Shown here in pieces: positions 38,142 through 46,934 of a stretch of 64,000 nucleotides of DNA (its first letter is position 1; each line of letters starts with the position of its first letter). The position numbers were made by a program, and so were the translations under genes. The notes under the pieces are model-generated. The model was given only the letters and a program-made list of their open reading frames with translations. It was not told where the DNA came from and did not search any database. Source of the stretch: Nocardioides sp. Soil774 (GTDB lineage Bacteria > Actinomycetota > Actinomycetes > Propionibacteriales > Nocardioidaceae); NCBI RefSeq assembly GCF_001428125.1, contig NZ_LMSM01000001.1:125306-189305 (forward strand), given 5' to 3'.

Positions 38142-39248
38142 TCAGAGCCCCCTGTCTTCGTCCAGCGCGATGCGACGGATCCGGTCGATGAACCGGGCTT
38201 CCCCGAACAGCTCGGCTCGCGCCCTCAGTCTGTCAGGGTCCCACCGCTGCCGGTCGTGATCGGCGAGGGCGGCGGCGATGAGCTCGGGCTCGGGCGCGTC
38301 GAAGAACAGGCCGGTCTCGCCCTCCACGACCGTCTCGAGGAAGCCACCGCCGCGCAGGGCGACCGCCGGCACGCCGAACGCGGCGGCCTCGAGCGGGGTC
38401 AGCCCGAAGTCCTCGTGGCTCGCGGCCACCAGCACGCCCGCGTCGGCGTACACCGCGCGCAGCTGCGCGTCGGAGAGCCCGCCGAGCAGCTCGACGTTGT
38501 CGGGCAGGGTGGCGCGCAGCCGGCCCTCCTCGGGGCCACGACCGACCACGACGAGGCGGCGGCCGGTGCCGCGCACGGCCTCGATGACGGCGTCGACGTT
38601 CTTGTAGGGGAGCAGGCGCGAGACGACCAGGGCGTAGCCCGGCTCCCAGCCGGCCAGCTCCGGCACCGGCTCGCGCGCCGCGGTGGCGTCCATGCCGTGC
38701 GGGGGCGGCAGCAGCTCGGCGTCGCGGCCGTACGTCGTCTCGATCCGGCGCTGCACGACGCGGCTGTTGGCGAGGTAGACGTCGGCCTGCGAGGCGCGGG
38801 TGCGGTCCCAGCGGCGCAGGAGCGGTCGCAGGGCGAGCAGCGGCGGCCCGATGGGGGAGCGCCACGCGGCGCCGCCGAGGTATTCGTCGGTCTGGTAGAG
38901 CCAGCGCGCGGGGTTGTGGCAGTAGACGACCGTGCGCCCGGGGGCATCGAAGCCGTGGGCCCACCCGCTGCTGGAGGCGACGACGACGTCGGCGTCGACG
39001 CGCATCCGCGACGAGGCGGGTGCCAGGAGCGGCAGGGCCAGGCGGTGGTCGCGGCGGAAGGCGACGACGCGGTTGAGCGGCGAGGTGCGCACGTCGGCCT
39101 CGGCGAACTCCGGGTAGGTGCCCTCGGGGTCGTAGAGCGTGGTGTGGACCGGTGCCTCGGGGAAGGCCCGCATCAGGCTGAGCACCACTCGCTCGGCGCC
39201 CCCGCGCTGGGTGAGGTAGTCGTGGGCGATCGCCACCTTCGGTCGCAC
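38142..39248 (-). CDS. Glycosyltransferase family 4
   Basis: A 368-residue GT-B retaining glycosyltransferase. The N-terminal domain opens with VAIAHDYLTQRGGAERVVLS, the glycine-rich acceptor loop of GT4 enzymes, and the C-terminal domain has the donor-site pattern HEDFGLTPLEAAAFGVPAVA (E-x7-E). YALVVSRLLPYKNVDAVIEA marks the domain junction. The donor and linkage are unknown. It is in the middle of the six-gene operon, with 2 bp to the preceding gene and 1 bp to the next. Confidence 0.92.
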   Translation of the reverse strand: MRPKVAIAHDYLTQRGGAERVVLSLMRAFPEAPVHTTLYDPEGTYPEFAEADVRTSPLNRVVAFRRDHRLALPLLAPASSRMRVDADVVVASSSGWAHGFDAPGRTVVYCHNPARWLYQTDEYLGGAAWRSPIGPPLLALRPLLRRWDRTRASQADVYLANSRVVQRRIETTYGRDAELLPPPHGMDATAAREPVPELAGWEPGYALVVSRLLPYKNVDAVIEAVRGTGRRLVVVGRGPEEGRLRATLPDNVELLGGLSDAQLRAVYADAGVLVAASHEDFGLTPLEAAAFGVPAVALRGGGFLETVVEGETGLFFDAPEPELIAAALADHDRQRWDPDRLRARAELFGEARFIDRIRRIALDEDRGL

Positions 39249-39250
39249 GG

Positions 39251-40267
39251 CTACACCCCCAGCTCCGCGAGCAGTCTCTCCACCCGGCGGCGTCCGGCCC
39301 GCGGGGAGTACTCATCCTGCCAACGCAGGCGTGCGCGCTGCGTCACGACGCGCACTTCCTCCGGGGTGGCTTCGAGGGCGCGAGTCACGACGGCCGCGAG
39401 GTCGTTGGCGTCGCCGGCACGGGCGACCCACGGGTGCTGCGGACCGGCGACCTCCGGCAGTGCGCCCGCGTCGGACACCACGAAGGGCACGCCGGCGGCC
39501 ATCGCCTCGGCGACGACGAGCCCGAACGGCTCGGCCCAGACGCTGGGAAAGACCACGACTGCGACCCGGGAGAAGAGGTCCGCCGGTGCCACGTGCCCCA
39601 GCCGGCGCGTTCGGGTGCCCAGCGCGCTCAGGGCCTGCTCGACCTTGCGCACGTCATCGTCGGACACGTACCGGGTGTCACCGGCGAGGAGGAGGGCCGC
39701 AGTCGGCAGTCGGCCCATGGCGCGGGCGAGGACGTCGACGCCTTTGTCGGTGGACAGTCGACCGAGGTAGCCGACATCGCGGGACCAGCCGGCGACAGGG
39801 TCCAGCTGGGTGAGCTCCGCGGTCCAGTTGGCATGCGCCCGGCTGTCCGCGACGCGGCTCGCCATGTCGGACGACGGGACGAGCGTGGCCAGGGCACCTC
39901 GCCTGGCGAGGGCAGCGGCCGCGGACTGCGCATGGCCGCGGGGGTCCTGGTGAAGGTGGACGATGCGGTGTCGGTGCCCGGTCGTCGCCAGCGCCGGCAC
40001 CAGACCGTGGCACCACAGCAAGCCCTCGCGCGCGGCGCGGTCCCACGCGCGGAGCCGCGGGAGGTAGTCGCGTCTCCCATCGGCCCGGATGGGTACGACG
40101 TCCGCGCCCATGGACGCGGCAGCATCGAGCACATCGGTCGGGCGGTCCGGCGACACGACCGTGACCCGACGGCCGAGGTCGAGGAGCACCTCGGCATGGC
40201 GCAACAACATCTGCTCGCCGCCGCCGAGGTCCGGATTGTTCGCGGCGAGGAAGATCCTCTCAGCCAT
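39251..40267 (-). CDS. Glycosyltransferase family 4
   Basis: A 338-residue GT-B glycosyltransferase. It begins MAERIFLAANNPDLGGGEQM, with the GGGE acceptor loop typical of GT4, has VGYLGRLSTDKGVDVLARAM at the interdomain junction and PSVWAEPFGLVVAEAMAAGV (E-x7-E) for nucleotide-sugar binding. ATG 40267 is chosen because the first strand starts there; longer forms are read-through of another frame. It overlaps the ligase-like gene by 8 bp, consistent with tight coupling. The donor is unknown. Confidence 0.9.
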   Translation of the reverse strand: MAERIFLAANNPDLGGGEQMLLRHAEVLLDLGRRVTVVSPDRPTDVLDAAASMGADVVPIRADGRRDYLPRLRAWDRAAREGLLWCHGLVPALATTGHRHRIVHLHQDPRGHAQSAAAALARRGALATLVPSSDMASRVADSRAHANWTAELTQLDPVAGWSRDVGYLGRLSTDKGVDVLARAMGRLPTAALLLAGDTRYVSDDDVRKVEQALSALGTRTRRLGHVAPADLFSRVAVVVFPSVWAEPFGLVVAEAMAAGVPFVVSDAGALPEVAGPQHPWVARAGDANDLAAVVTRALEATPEEVRVVTQRARLRWQDEYSPRAGRRRVERLLAELGV

Positions 40268-41411
40268 CGGACGGGCTCCTAGGTGGAGAACGAAGTGCGT
40301 GGCCGAGCGCCAGTCCGACTGCGACGGCCATCGGGGTGTCGAGCAGGACCTCCCCGAGCGTGATGGCCATGACTCCGATGCCGATGATCGCTCCCTGTGC
40401 GCCGGCCGCAACGAGGTCGCCGTGACGCGACTGCCTGGAGAGCCGCAGGAAGGTGAGGACCAGCAGCGCCAGCACGAGCAGCAGAGCCAACCAGCCGCCT
40501 TCCTGACGGATGGCAAGGTAGGAGTTGTGGAAGAAGAACTCGAGGTCGCGGATCTCCACCTTCGCCGTGCCAGGTCCGTGGCCGTACCACGGGGCGGCGT
40601 CGAGCTGGACCTGCTCCTGGGCGATGATCCGCTTGCGGAGGTTGTCGCTGCCCGAGCGGTCAGAGAAGGGACCGAAGGTGGTGAGCGCGCGTGGGATGTT
40701 GTCGACCACCCAGACGAGAGCGACCGCCATCGCCGCGCCGCCGAAGGGTCCGAGCCGGCGGCCCACCAGCACCCAGACGCCCACGAACGCACCCGCCAGC
40801 AGACCGGTGCGGGACAGGCAAAGCGCCAGGCCGGCAACGATGGGCACGGCCACGGCGGCGCGCACCTTCCAGCGCTCGTCGCAGAAGAAGACCGCCAGGG
40901 TGCCGAGCACGGCGATGAAGTACGCGCCTGCGTTGGGGTCGGCGAGGAAGCCGGTGAGCCGCCCCTCATAGGCGCCGCCGCCGATGCCGACGACAGCCAG
41001 CGCGATGACGGCGATCAGACCCGCCGCCAGGCCAGCCCCGACGGAGCGCGGGGACAGACGCACCGTGCCGCCGGCCCAGATCAGACCCGCGAGGATCGCG
41101 ACGTGGCCGACCCGGCGGGTCCAGTCGACGTCGTTGGCCAAGCCCGAGTAGACGAGCAGCGCCAGGAGCGCGCCGAGCAGGACCATGACGGCGCTCGGCA
41201 GTCTGGCCCCGCCGCGCGCCGGGCGGAACAGGCAGAGGCCGACGAGACCCGCCATGGCGAACTCGTTGATCGGGTAGCCGGCCACCTCCAGGCTGCGCAG
41301 TGGCAGCAGCGCCATCAGCGTGAAGTCGGACATCCGGATCTCGCGGTCGGCCTGGTCCGCCCGCTCGACCGTGCGGTCGGGGAGCTCCCACGGCGAGTCG
41401 ACGCGGCTCAT
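40260..41411 (-). CDS. O-antigen ligase/polymerase-like membrane protein
   Basis: A 383-residue protein with about 10-11 membrane segments and a longer extracytoplasmic loop before the last group of segments (residues ~250-300) containing WYGHGPGTAKVEIRDLEFFF and HNSYLAIRQEGG. An invariant H-N-x-Y/W-L motif in that loop is the hallmark of the Wzy_C/O-antigen ligase family. It would polymerise repeat units or attach the glycan to its anchor on the outer face of the membrane. It sits between two glycosyltransferase genes, overlapping one by 8 bp and the other by 4 bp. ATG 41411 is the start used. Confidence 0.85.
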   Translation of the reverse strand: MSRVDSPWELPDRTVERADQADREIRMSDFTLMALLPLRSLEVAGYPINEFAMAGLVGLCLFRPARGGARLPSAVMVLLGALLALLVYSGLANDVDWTRRVGHVAILAGLIWAGGTVRLSPRSVGAGLAAGLIAVIALAVVGIGGGAYEGRLTGFLADPNAGAYFIAVLGTLAVFFCDERWKVRAAVAVPIVAGLALCLSRTGLLAGAFVGVWVLVGRRLGPFGGAAMAVALVWVVDNIPRALTTFGPFSDRSGSDNLRKRIIAQEQVQLDAAPWYGHGPGTAKVEIRDLEFFFHNSYLAIRQEGGWLALLLVLALLVLTFLRLSRQSRHGDLVAAGAQGAIIGIGVMAITLGEVLLDTPMAVAVGLALGHALRSPPRSPSDG

Positions 41412-42484
41412 CGCCCGGCCCCCGCTGCGTCGTACGTCGCGACGACCTGCCCGCACATCTGCGCCACGTCGGGCCAGTCCGCGAGCCCCGGCCGGGCGTC
41501 GAGGTCGAGCCCCTGGCGGGCCAGCGCCGTCGCCACGGCAGCCGGGTCGTCGGCGGGCACGAGCGAGGTGGCGGGGAGGATCTCCGGGTTGGCGCCGACG
41601 TCGCTGGCGACCACGCCCATGCCCCGCGCGGCGGCGTCGAGCAGGGCGTAGGAGCAGTTCTCCCAGACCGACAACATCGCCAGCACGTCGTGCTCGGCCA
41701 TCGCGGCGTCGGGGTCGACGAAGCCGGGCATGGTGACCGCGTCGCGCAGCCCGAGCCGCTCGACCTGCGCGCGCAGCGCCTCCTCCTCCGGGCCGGTGCC
41801 GGCCAGGGTGAGGCGGGCGGCGGGGTGGGTGGTGAGCAGCTCGGCGAAGCCGTCGACGAGGGCGGGCAGCCGCTTCTCGGGCGAGAGCCGCGCCAGCGAC
41901 AGCACGCGCAGCCCGGTCGTTGGCCGCGACGCGAGGCTCGCCACCGGGTCGACGCCGTTGGGCACGACCGTGACCGGCACCCGCGGGTGCCACTTCTCCC
42001 GCATCACCTCGGCGGTGGCCCGGCTGACCGCGATCGCGGCGTCGAAGCGCCGCAGCCGCGCGGTGTGCGCGAGGGCCATCACGCGCGCCTTGGTGGTCGA
42101 GCGGTGGTAGACGACGTCGTCCCGGGCGATGCCGTGCTCGGTGGTCACGAGCCGCGGGCCCTGGCCCACGGCGAGCGCGGCGACGATGTCGGCGTAGGAC
42201 AGGTGGGTGTGCACGACCGCGGGACGCTCACGGCGTACGACCTCGCGCAGCGTCGCGACCGAGGTGCGCAGGCCGTGGTCGGGACCGAACGGCGCCTCGG
42301 TGACGTCGGCGCCGAGCTCGCGCAGCCGCTGCGGCAGCGCACCGGGCGGGGCGAGGAAGGACAGCTCCCAGCCGGGCAGTCCGGCGCGCGCCACGTCGAG
42401 CACGTGGCGGGCCACCCCGGCCAGCTCGCTGACCGGGACCACCCAGAGTGCCACCCGGGACGAGGGGGGCTGGCTCAGAACCAT
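41408..42484 (-). CDS. Glycosyltransferase family 4
   Basis: A 358-residue GT4-type enzyme: VALWVVPVSELAGVARHVLD at the acceptor side, VVHTHLSYADIVAALA, VTTEHGIARDD, AVSRATAEVMREKW, VTVVPNGVDP, VLSLARLSPEKRLPALVDGF and WENCSYALLDAAARGMGVVA as the donor-site E-x-type motif (partly altered, with Asn-Cys before Ser). It overlaps the NeuB-fusion stop by about 10 bp and the ligase-like gene by a 4-bp ATGA. Its direct coupling to the nonulosonic-acid synthase gene suggests action on the same repeat unit. The donor sugar is unknown. Confidence 0.9.
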   Translation of the reverse strand: MVLSQPPSSRVALWVVPVSELAGVARHVLDVARAGLPGWELSFLAPPGALPQRLRELGADVTEAPFGPDHGLRTSVATLREVVRRERPAVVHTHLSYADIVAALAVGQGPRLVTTEHGIARDDVVYHRSTTKARVMALAHTARLRRFDAAIAVSRATAEVMREKWHPRVPVTVVPNGVDPVASLASRPTTGLRVLSLARLSPEKRLPALVDGFAELLTTHPAARLTLAGTGPEEEALRAQVERLGLRDAVTMPGFVDPDAAMAEHDVLAMLSVWENCSYALLDAAARGMGVVASDVGANPEILPATSLVPADDPAAVATALARQGLDLDARPGLADWPDVAQMCGQVVATYDAAGAGR

Positions 42485-44748
42485 TGCTCCAGCCGCTCGA
42501 GGGCGATCCAGAAGCCCTCGCCGTCGTTGACGTGGCCCTGCCAGATCTCCGGGATGAAGCTGACCCCCGGTGCCATCGCGTCGAGCTGCTGGGCCAGCAC
42601 CGCCCAGTCGATCTCGCCGTCGCCGACCTGGACGCCCTCGCCGTCGACCCCGGTCGCGTCGACGAGGTGGAGGTGCTCGGTGTGCGGCGCGAGCAGTTCG
42701 GTGGCCTCGGCGAACGACATGCCGAGGTAGTTGGCCGACAGCTTGGAGTGGGAGACGTCGAAGCACAGACGGCGGTCGTGGCGCTGGGCGAACTCGGCGG
42801 TGTCGCGCGGGTCGACGAAGAGGTTGCAGTAGAGCTGGCCGCCCATGTACCACGGGTAGGGCGGCAGCGTCTGCGCGCAGAGGCGTACGCCGCTGTCGTC
42901 GACGCGGGCCAGCCCCGCGGCCACGCGGGCATACATCTCCTCGCGCTCGGCTGGGGCGACGAAGGCGTCGGTGGTGAAGCCGCCGAGGCTCGCCACGATC
43001 ACCGGTCCCTCGGCGTCGGCCTTGGCGTCGGCGCCCTTGCCGAAGTGCTGCTGCATCTCGCGCGTGGTGTCGACGACGCGCTGGAGCTCGCGGATCGAGC
43101 GCTCCCAGTGGGCGTCGTCGGTGGAGGCGAGGTTGAGCAGGAAGTCGCCGGCGAAGAGGTCGGGCGAGTGGGTGGTGAAGCCCATCGGCAGGCCACCGTC
43201 GTACTTCGCGAACACGTCGGCGACGGGCAGGTCGAGGTCCTTGTAGGAGAAGTGGAACTCGAGGAAGTCGGGGGTGGTGTCCTTCGTCATCGCGTCGATG
43301 TCGTGGTAGCGCGTGGCCAGGCCCCACGGGCGGCGGAAGGAGTAGTCGCGCCCGCGGGGGGCGGCGTCGCCGAGATCGGTGGCGTAGAAGAAGTCGCCGG
43401 CCTCCAGCGCACGCGAGGTGGTGCGGCCGACGAGCTTGTCGAAGGCGTTGGGCTGCAGCCCGCGACCGGGGCTCTTGATGTCGATGTCGGCGTCGGTCAG
43501 GGTCTCGCCGACCTCGATGCGGCGGGCGGCGACCAGCGACTTGGCGAGGTTGACCCGGTTCATCATCTCGCCGGTGGAGACCGCGCGTGGCGCGGAGGTG
43601 CCGAGCGCCTCCTCGACCTCGCGCACCCGCTGCACCATCTCCTTGAACTCGCCCGGCAGCAGGCTGACCTTGTGGTCGTTGCCCTCGAGGTCGCGGTCGA
43701 CGGTGAAGTGCTTCTCGATGATGCGTGCGCCGAGCGCGACGGCGGCGAGGGCGACGTGGAAGCCGCGCTCGTGGCCGGAGTAGCCGACCGGCGCCTGGGT
43801 GAGCTCGGCGAGGCGGGTCAGGTAGGCGAGGTTGATGTCCTTGAACGGCGCGGGGTAGGTCGACTGGCAGTGCAGGAACGCGTGCGCCACCCCGGTGCTG
43901 CGCACCAGGTCGACGGTCTCGCGGATCTCGCCCTCGGTGGACATGCCGGTCGAGATGACCATCGGGGTGCCGCTGGCGGCCATGTGGCGCAGCAGCGCGT
44001 GGTTGGTCATGTCGGCCGAGGCGACCTTGAGCGAGGTGATGCCGTAGTCGACGAGGCGGTCGACGCTGACCGGGTCCCACGCGGTGCACATGACGTCGAC
44101 GCCGACGTCGCGGCAGTGGTCGAAGACCTCGAAGAGCCCATCGGCGCCGAGGTCGTACTTCGCGAGCAGGTCGAGGGTGTACTGCGGGCCGAGGTCCTCC
44201 CCGCCCGAGCCCGACGAGCCCTGGCGGTAGAGCGACTCCATGTCGCGCAGCTGGAACTTCACCACGTCGGCGCCGGCCTCGACCGACAGCTCGACGAGCT
44301 TCTTGGCGAGCGAGACGTCGCCCTGGTGGTTGATGCCGATCTCGGAGATGAGCAGTGCGGGCGCGTCGGGGGCGACGACGTGGCGGCCGATGCGCAGCTC
44401 GTCGGCCCGGTTGATCGCGATCGCGACGAGGTGACCGCGGTCGTCGACCAGGGCGACGTGGTCGATGCCGGAGCCGAAGGCGTGGCTGATCTCCGCGGGA
44501 CTGCTGCCGATGGGCAGGCTGCGCGGCGAGGTGTTGGCGGCCTCGAGGGCCGGCACGTTCGTGGTGAGGCTGGCAGCGCTGCTCACCCAGCGCCGGAAGT
44601 CGCCGTCGGAGAGCACGCCGTCGAGGTGGCCGTGGGAGTCGACGAGGAAGATGACGCGCGCCTTGTTGGCGGTGATCTTCTCCAGGGCGCGCAGCACCGG
44701 GTCGCCGGAGTAGACGACGTAGGGCGTGAGGTCACGCTCGATGATCAA
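42475..44748 (-). CDS. CBS-NeuB-SAF-TIM-barrel fusion (nonulosonic acid synthase family)
   Basis: A 757-residue multidomain protein. Residues 1-~125 form a CBS pair (GVLSDGDFRRWV is typical). Residues ~130-395 are a NeuB-type synthase (SEIGINHQGD, STGMSTEGEI, YPAPFKDINL, GYSGHERG and EKHFTVDRDLEGNDHKVSL) condensing phosphoenolpyruvate with an amino sugar. Residues ~400-460 are the SAF/antifreeze-like cap (STGEMMNRVNLAKSLVAARR). The last ~290 residues are a xylose-isomerase/AP-endonuclease-2-like TIM barrel with FEFHFS-like strands (DFLEFHFSYKDLD), VIVASLGGF, CFDVSHSKLSANY and HLHLVDATG. The extra barrel is about as large as a whole epimerase. The start codon is TTG with GAAGG upstream. First gene of the six-gene operon; a matching CMP-transferase is at 46.1 kb. 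Confidence 0.85.
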   Translation of the reverse strand: MIIERDLTPYVVYSGDPVLRALEKITANKARVIFLVDSHGHLDGVLSDGDFRRWVSSAASLTTNVPALEAANTSPRSLPIGSSPAEISHAFGSGIDHVALVDDRGHLVAIAINRADELRIGRHVVAPDAPALLISEIGINHQGDVSLAKKLVELSVEAGADVVKFQLRDMESLYRQGSSGSGGEDLGPQYTLDLLAKYDLGADGLFEVFDHCRDVGVDVMCTAWDPVSVDRLVDYGITSLKVASADMTNHALLRHMAASGTPMVISTGMSTEGEIRETVDLVRSTGVAHAFLHCQSTYPAPFKDINLAYLTRLAELTQAPVGYSGHERGFHVALAAVALGARIIEKHFTVDRDLEGNDHKVSLLPGEFKEMVQRVREVEEALGTSAPRAVSTGEMMNRVNLAKSLVAARRIEVGETLTDADIDIKSPGRGLQPNAFDKLVGRTTSRALEAGDFFYATDLGDAAPRGRDYSFRRPWGLATRYHDIDAMTKDTTPDFLEFHFSYKDLDLPVADVFAKYDGGLPMGFTTHSPDLFAGDFLLNLASTDDAHWERSIRELQRVVDTTREMQQHFGKGADAKADAEGPVIVASLGGFTTDAFVAPAEREEMYARVAAGLARVDDSGVRLCAQTLPPYPWYMGGQLYCNLFVDPRDTAEFAQRHDRRLCFDVSHSKLSANYLGMSFAEATELLAPHTEHLHLVDATGVDGEGVQVGDGEIDWAVLAQQLDAMAPGVSFIPEIWQGHVNDGEGFWIALERLEQWF

Positions 44749-45100
44749 CGCAGAGCCTTCTGTGGATGTAGGTGAGGGTCAACCGTAACGAGACACCCGA
44801 CATCTCGTGGTCAGAGTGAGCCACGCGCTGTCAACAACCGGGCAGCGAAAGGGAATTGTCGCGGGTTGCCCTCCACTGCGTCGACCACTTTCGGTTGGGC
44901 TTCGACCTCACGGCGATCCCGCTTCCTGGCAGCCTCGCCAGCCCGCTGGGGGTGAACGTACTATCGCTACGGCACATCGCTTCATCGTGACACCCGTGAA
45001 AGTCCTGTTGCCAGCCCTCGCTCACGCGATGTGTCGTTCATCTGAGCGGTCAGCTCAGCGCGGCGGAACACGGGGGGAGGGCTGTGCGTAATGTTGCCTC
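44749..45100. other. 352-bp intergenic region between divergent genes
   Basis: No convincing gene is present. On the plus strand TAATGT (45089-45094) lies 6 nt before the next ATG and is a probable -10 box. On the minus strand TACGGT (44782-44787) with TTGACC directly after it could belong to the promoter of the NeuB-fusion operon. Nothing else is recognised. Confidence 0.4.
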
Positions 45101-46054
45101 ATGCCTCATCGTTTGCTTGTCAGCGCCCGGCATGGAGTCGGCAACGTCAGGCGCTGGGTACGAGTGTCCAAGGCTGTCCGTGAGAGAGACCGGTCTCCTC
45201 AGCTCAAAGCCGAGGTGGATGCAGTCCGGTCAGGCCTCACCCTCCCGCAGCTGGAAGGCTCCCGGAAGGGTGGCCTGTGGGCGGTAGCGATGGTCAAGAA
45301 CGAGGTCGACATCATCGAAAGCACGCTGCGCCACCTCGCAGACCAAGGTATTGATGAACTGCTGGTGGCGGACAACGGATCGACCGACGGGACGCTTGAA
45401 CTACTGCGCGAATTGTCGCGGCAGCTCCCGCTGCACGTGGCTCTCGACAGCGAGCCGCGATACTTCCAAGGGCCGAAGATGACCGCATTGGCGCAGGCGG
45501 CTCGGCGCGCAGGTGCGTCATGGGTGGTCCCTTTTGACGCCGATGAGTTCTGGTTCGCCGCATCGACGACTGTGGGCGAGTACCTGCGACGTTGCGACGC
45601 CGGCGTGGTGCAGGCACGAATGTTCAACGTGTACCCGCAGGCCGATTGCACGAAGTGGCGGTTGGATCCCCAGCCGATGGATCCTCCGAAGGTCGCATTT
45701 CGCGCTCACCGACTGGCCCGTCTGTCGATAGGAAACCATTGGGTGTTGCACCCGGGTAGGCCGGCGCCTGGGTTGTTCATCGCGCACTATCCGTGGCGAT
45801 CTGCCGATCAGCTCAAGCGCAAGACACATCAGGGAGCGGTTGCACTCACCGAGGAGCAGCGCGCCCAGGGATTCGGGTTCCACTGGACGGCGGGAGCAGC
45901 CGAGTCGGATCAATGGCGCCACGACGCGTGGGACGCCATTCAGCACGGCCGCGTGTTCCCAGGACTGCACTGGACCCCGTCGGGAACGCCGCTGTGGGAT
46001 GTTGATCCGCGTCAGCACCGAGTATGGCCAGGCCCGGTCGAAGGAAGCAACTAG
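45101..46054 (+). CDS. Glycosyltransferase family 2-like protein
   Basis: A 317-residue protein with a GT-A domain: LWAVAMVKNEVDIIESTLRH, LLVADNGSTDGTLELL and VPFDADEFWF, in which the D-x-D is part of the DADEF motif of the Glyco_tranf_2_4 group. The first ~55 residues are basic. It resembles enzymes that add single sugars to surface glycans; the donor is unknown. TAATGT 6 nt before ATG 45101 suggests a leaderless mRNA. Codon choice appears less GC-biased than in the neighbouring genes, a possible sign of acquisition. It stands alone on the plus strand, convergent with the CMP-transferase gene. Confidence 0.8.
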   Translation: MPHRLLVSARHGVGNVRRWVRVSKAVRERDRSPQLKAEVDAVRSGLTLPQLEGSRKGGLWAVAMVKNEVDIIESTLRHLADQGIDELLVADNGSTDGTLELLRELSRQLPLHVALDSEPRYFQGPKMTALAQAARRAGASWVVPFDADEFWFAASTTVGEYLRRCDAGVVQARMFNVYPQADCTKWRLDPQPMDPPKVAFRAHRLARLSIGNHWVLHPGRPAPGLFIAHYPWRSADQLKRKTHQGAVALTEEQRAQGFGFHWTAGAAESDQWRHDAWDAIQHGRVFPGLHWTPSGTPLWDVDPRQHRVWPGPVEGSN

Positions 46055-46103
46055 GGGATTGACCGTACTGACTCCGCCTCGTTGTGGAAGGCAGGAAGGA
46101 CGA

Positions 46104-46838
46104 TCACACGCGGGGGACGTGAGCAGAGCACTCATCCCCGCGCAAGTGTCTGATCCGAGCCACCGCGAGCGCCACATCGAACTCGGTGTCGATGTCGATG
46201 CCCTCGTCCTCGGTCATCACGAAGAGGCCGATCCGCCCGCCGAGCCGGTTGTTGTGCTGCTCGTAGACCTCGGTGCGGGTCAGGTAGAGCGAACCGGTCT
46301 CGCGATATCGCCGGGTCTCGTCGGTGAGGTCCTGGCGGCGGGGCCGGGCAGCGACGTCGTACGCCGCGGTTGGCGGGGCGCCCGCCTGCCAGATGAAGGG
46401 CGGCTGCTCGACGACGCCGACCATCGAGTCCACGCCGGCGTCGGTGAACTCGGCCAGCGCCCGCGCGAGCGTGTCGTCGTGGCGCACGGGCGAGGTGGCC
46501 TGGAGCAGCATGACCACGCCAGGGCGGCCGCGCTCTGCAGTCACCTGCTCGATCGCGTGGCGCACCACCGGCTCGGTGGGCGTGGTGTCCTGCGCGAGCT
46601 CGTCGGGGCGCAGCCACGGCACCCGGGCGCCGGCGGCGCGGGCGACCTCGGCGATCTCCTCGTCGTCGGTCGAGACCAGCACGTCGAGGCCCGGCGTCGC
46701 GAGTGCCTGCTCGATCGTCCAGACGATCAGCGGCTTGCCGCCGACGTCGAGGAGGTTCTTGCGGGGCACGCCCTTCGAGCCGCCGCGGGCGGGGATCACG
46801 CAAAGGATGGAAGCTGACTGTCCGCCCCGTGCCTGCAT
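46104..46838 (-). CDS. CMP-nonulosonate (N-acylneuraminate) cytidylyltransferase
   Basis: The 244-residue protein is a NeuA-type enzyme that activates a nonulosonic acid with CTP. It has the nucleotide-binding signature VIPARGGSKGVPRKNLLDVG (about residues 13-32), ISTDDEEIA-like VSTDDEEIAEVA, LLQATSPVR, ETGSLYLTRTEVY and GIDIDTEFDVALA, all conserved in the family. Whether the substrate is sialic, legionaminic or pseudaminic acid cannot be read. The ATG at 46838 lies 6 nt after GAATCT. The synthase gene is 1.4 kb away across an unrelated glycosyltransferase gene, and a candidate transferase is at 48.1 kb. Confidence 0.9.
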   Translation of the reverse strand: MQARGGQSASILCVIPARGGSKGVPRKNLLDVGGKPLIVWTIEQALATPGLDVLVSTDDEEIAEVARAAGARVPWLRPDELAQDTTPTEPVVRHAIEQVTAERGRPGVVMLLQATSPVRHDDTLARALAEFTDAGVDSMVGVVEQPPFIWQAGAPPTAAYDVAARPRRQDLTDETRRYRETGSLYLTRTEVYEQHNNRLGGRIGLFVMTEDEGIDIDTEFDVALAVARIRHLRGDECSAHVPRV

Positions 46839-46934
46839 GGGGCCAGATTCGCAGAAGCGTCCACGACGCGACAGAGCAGGCACGGATTCTGCGTCTCGGC
46901 GGCGCAACGCACGAGTCACACCTAGCATCGTCGC

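Noticed and set aside
41408..44089. A very long (893-codon) minus-strand frame covering a GT4 gene and part of the NeuB fusion
   Set aside because: Only its last 358 codons (from 42484) are a protein; upstream it is the wrong frame of the NeuB fusion and reads as Arg/His/Pro-rich low-complexity sequence.
42448..44775. A 775-codon open frame on the plus strand, antisense to the NeuB fusion
   Set aside because: Its translation is a Val/Gly/Asp/Arg-rich composition typical of GC-rich antisense frames, without domains, while the minus strand encodes clear NeuB motifs.
44807..45091. A 94-codon plus-strand frame before the GT2 gene
   Set aside because: Composition is not protein-like, there is no ribosome site, and it would occupy the promoter region of the next gene.
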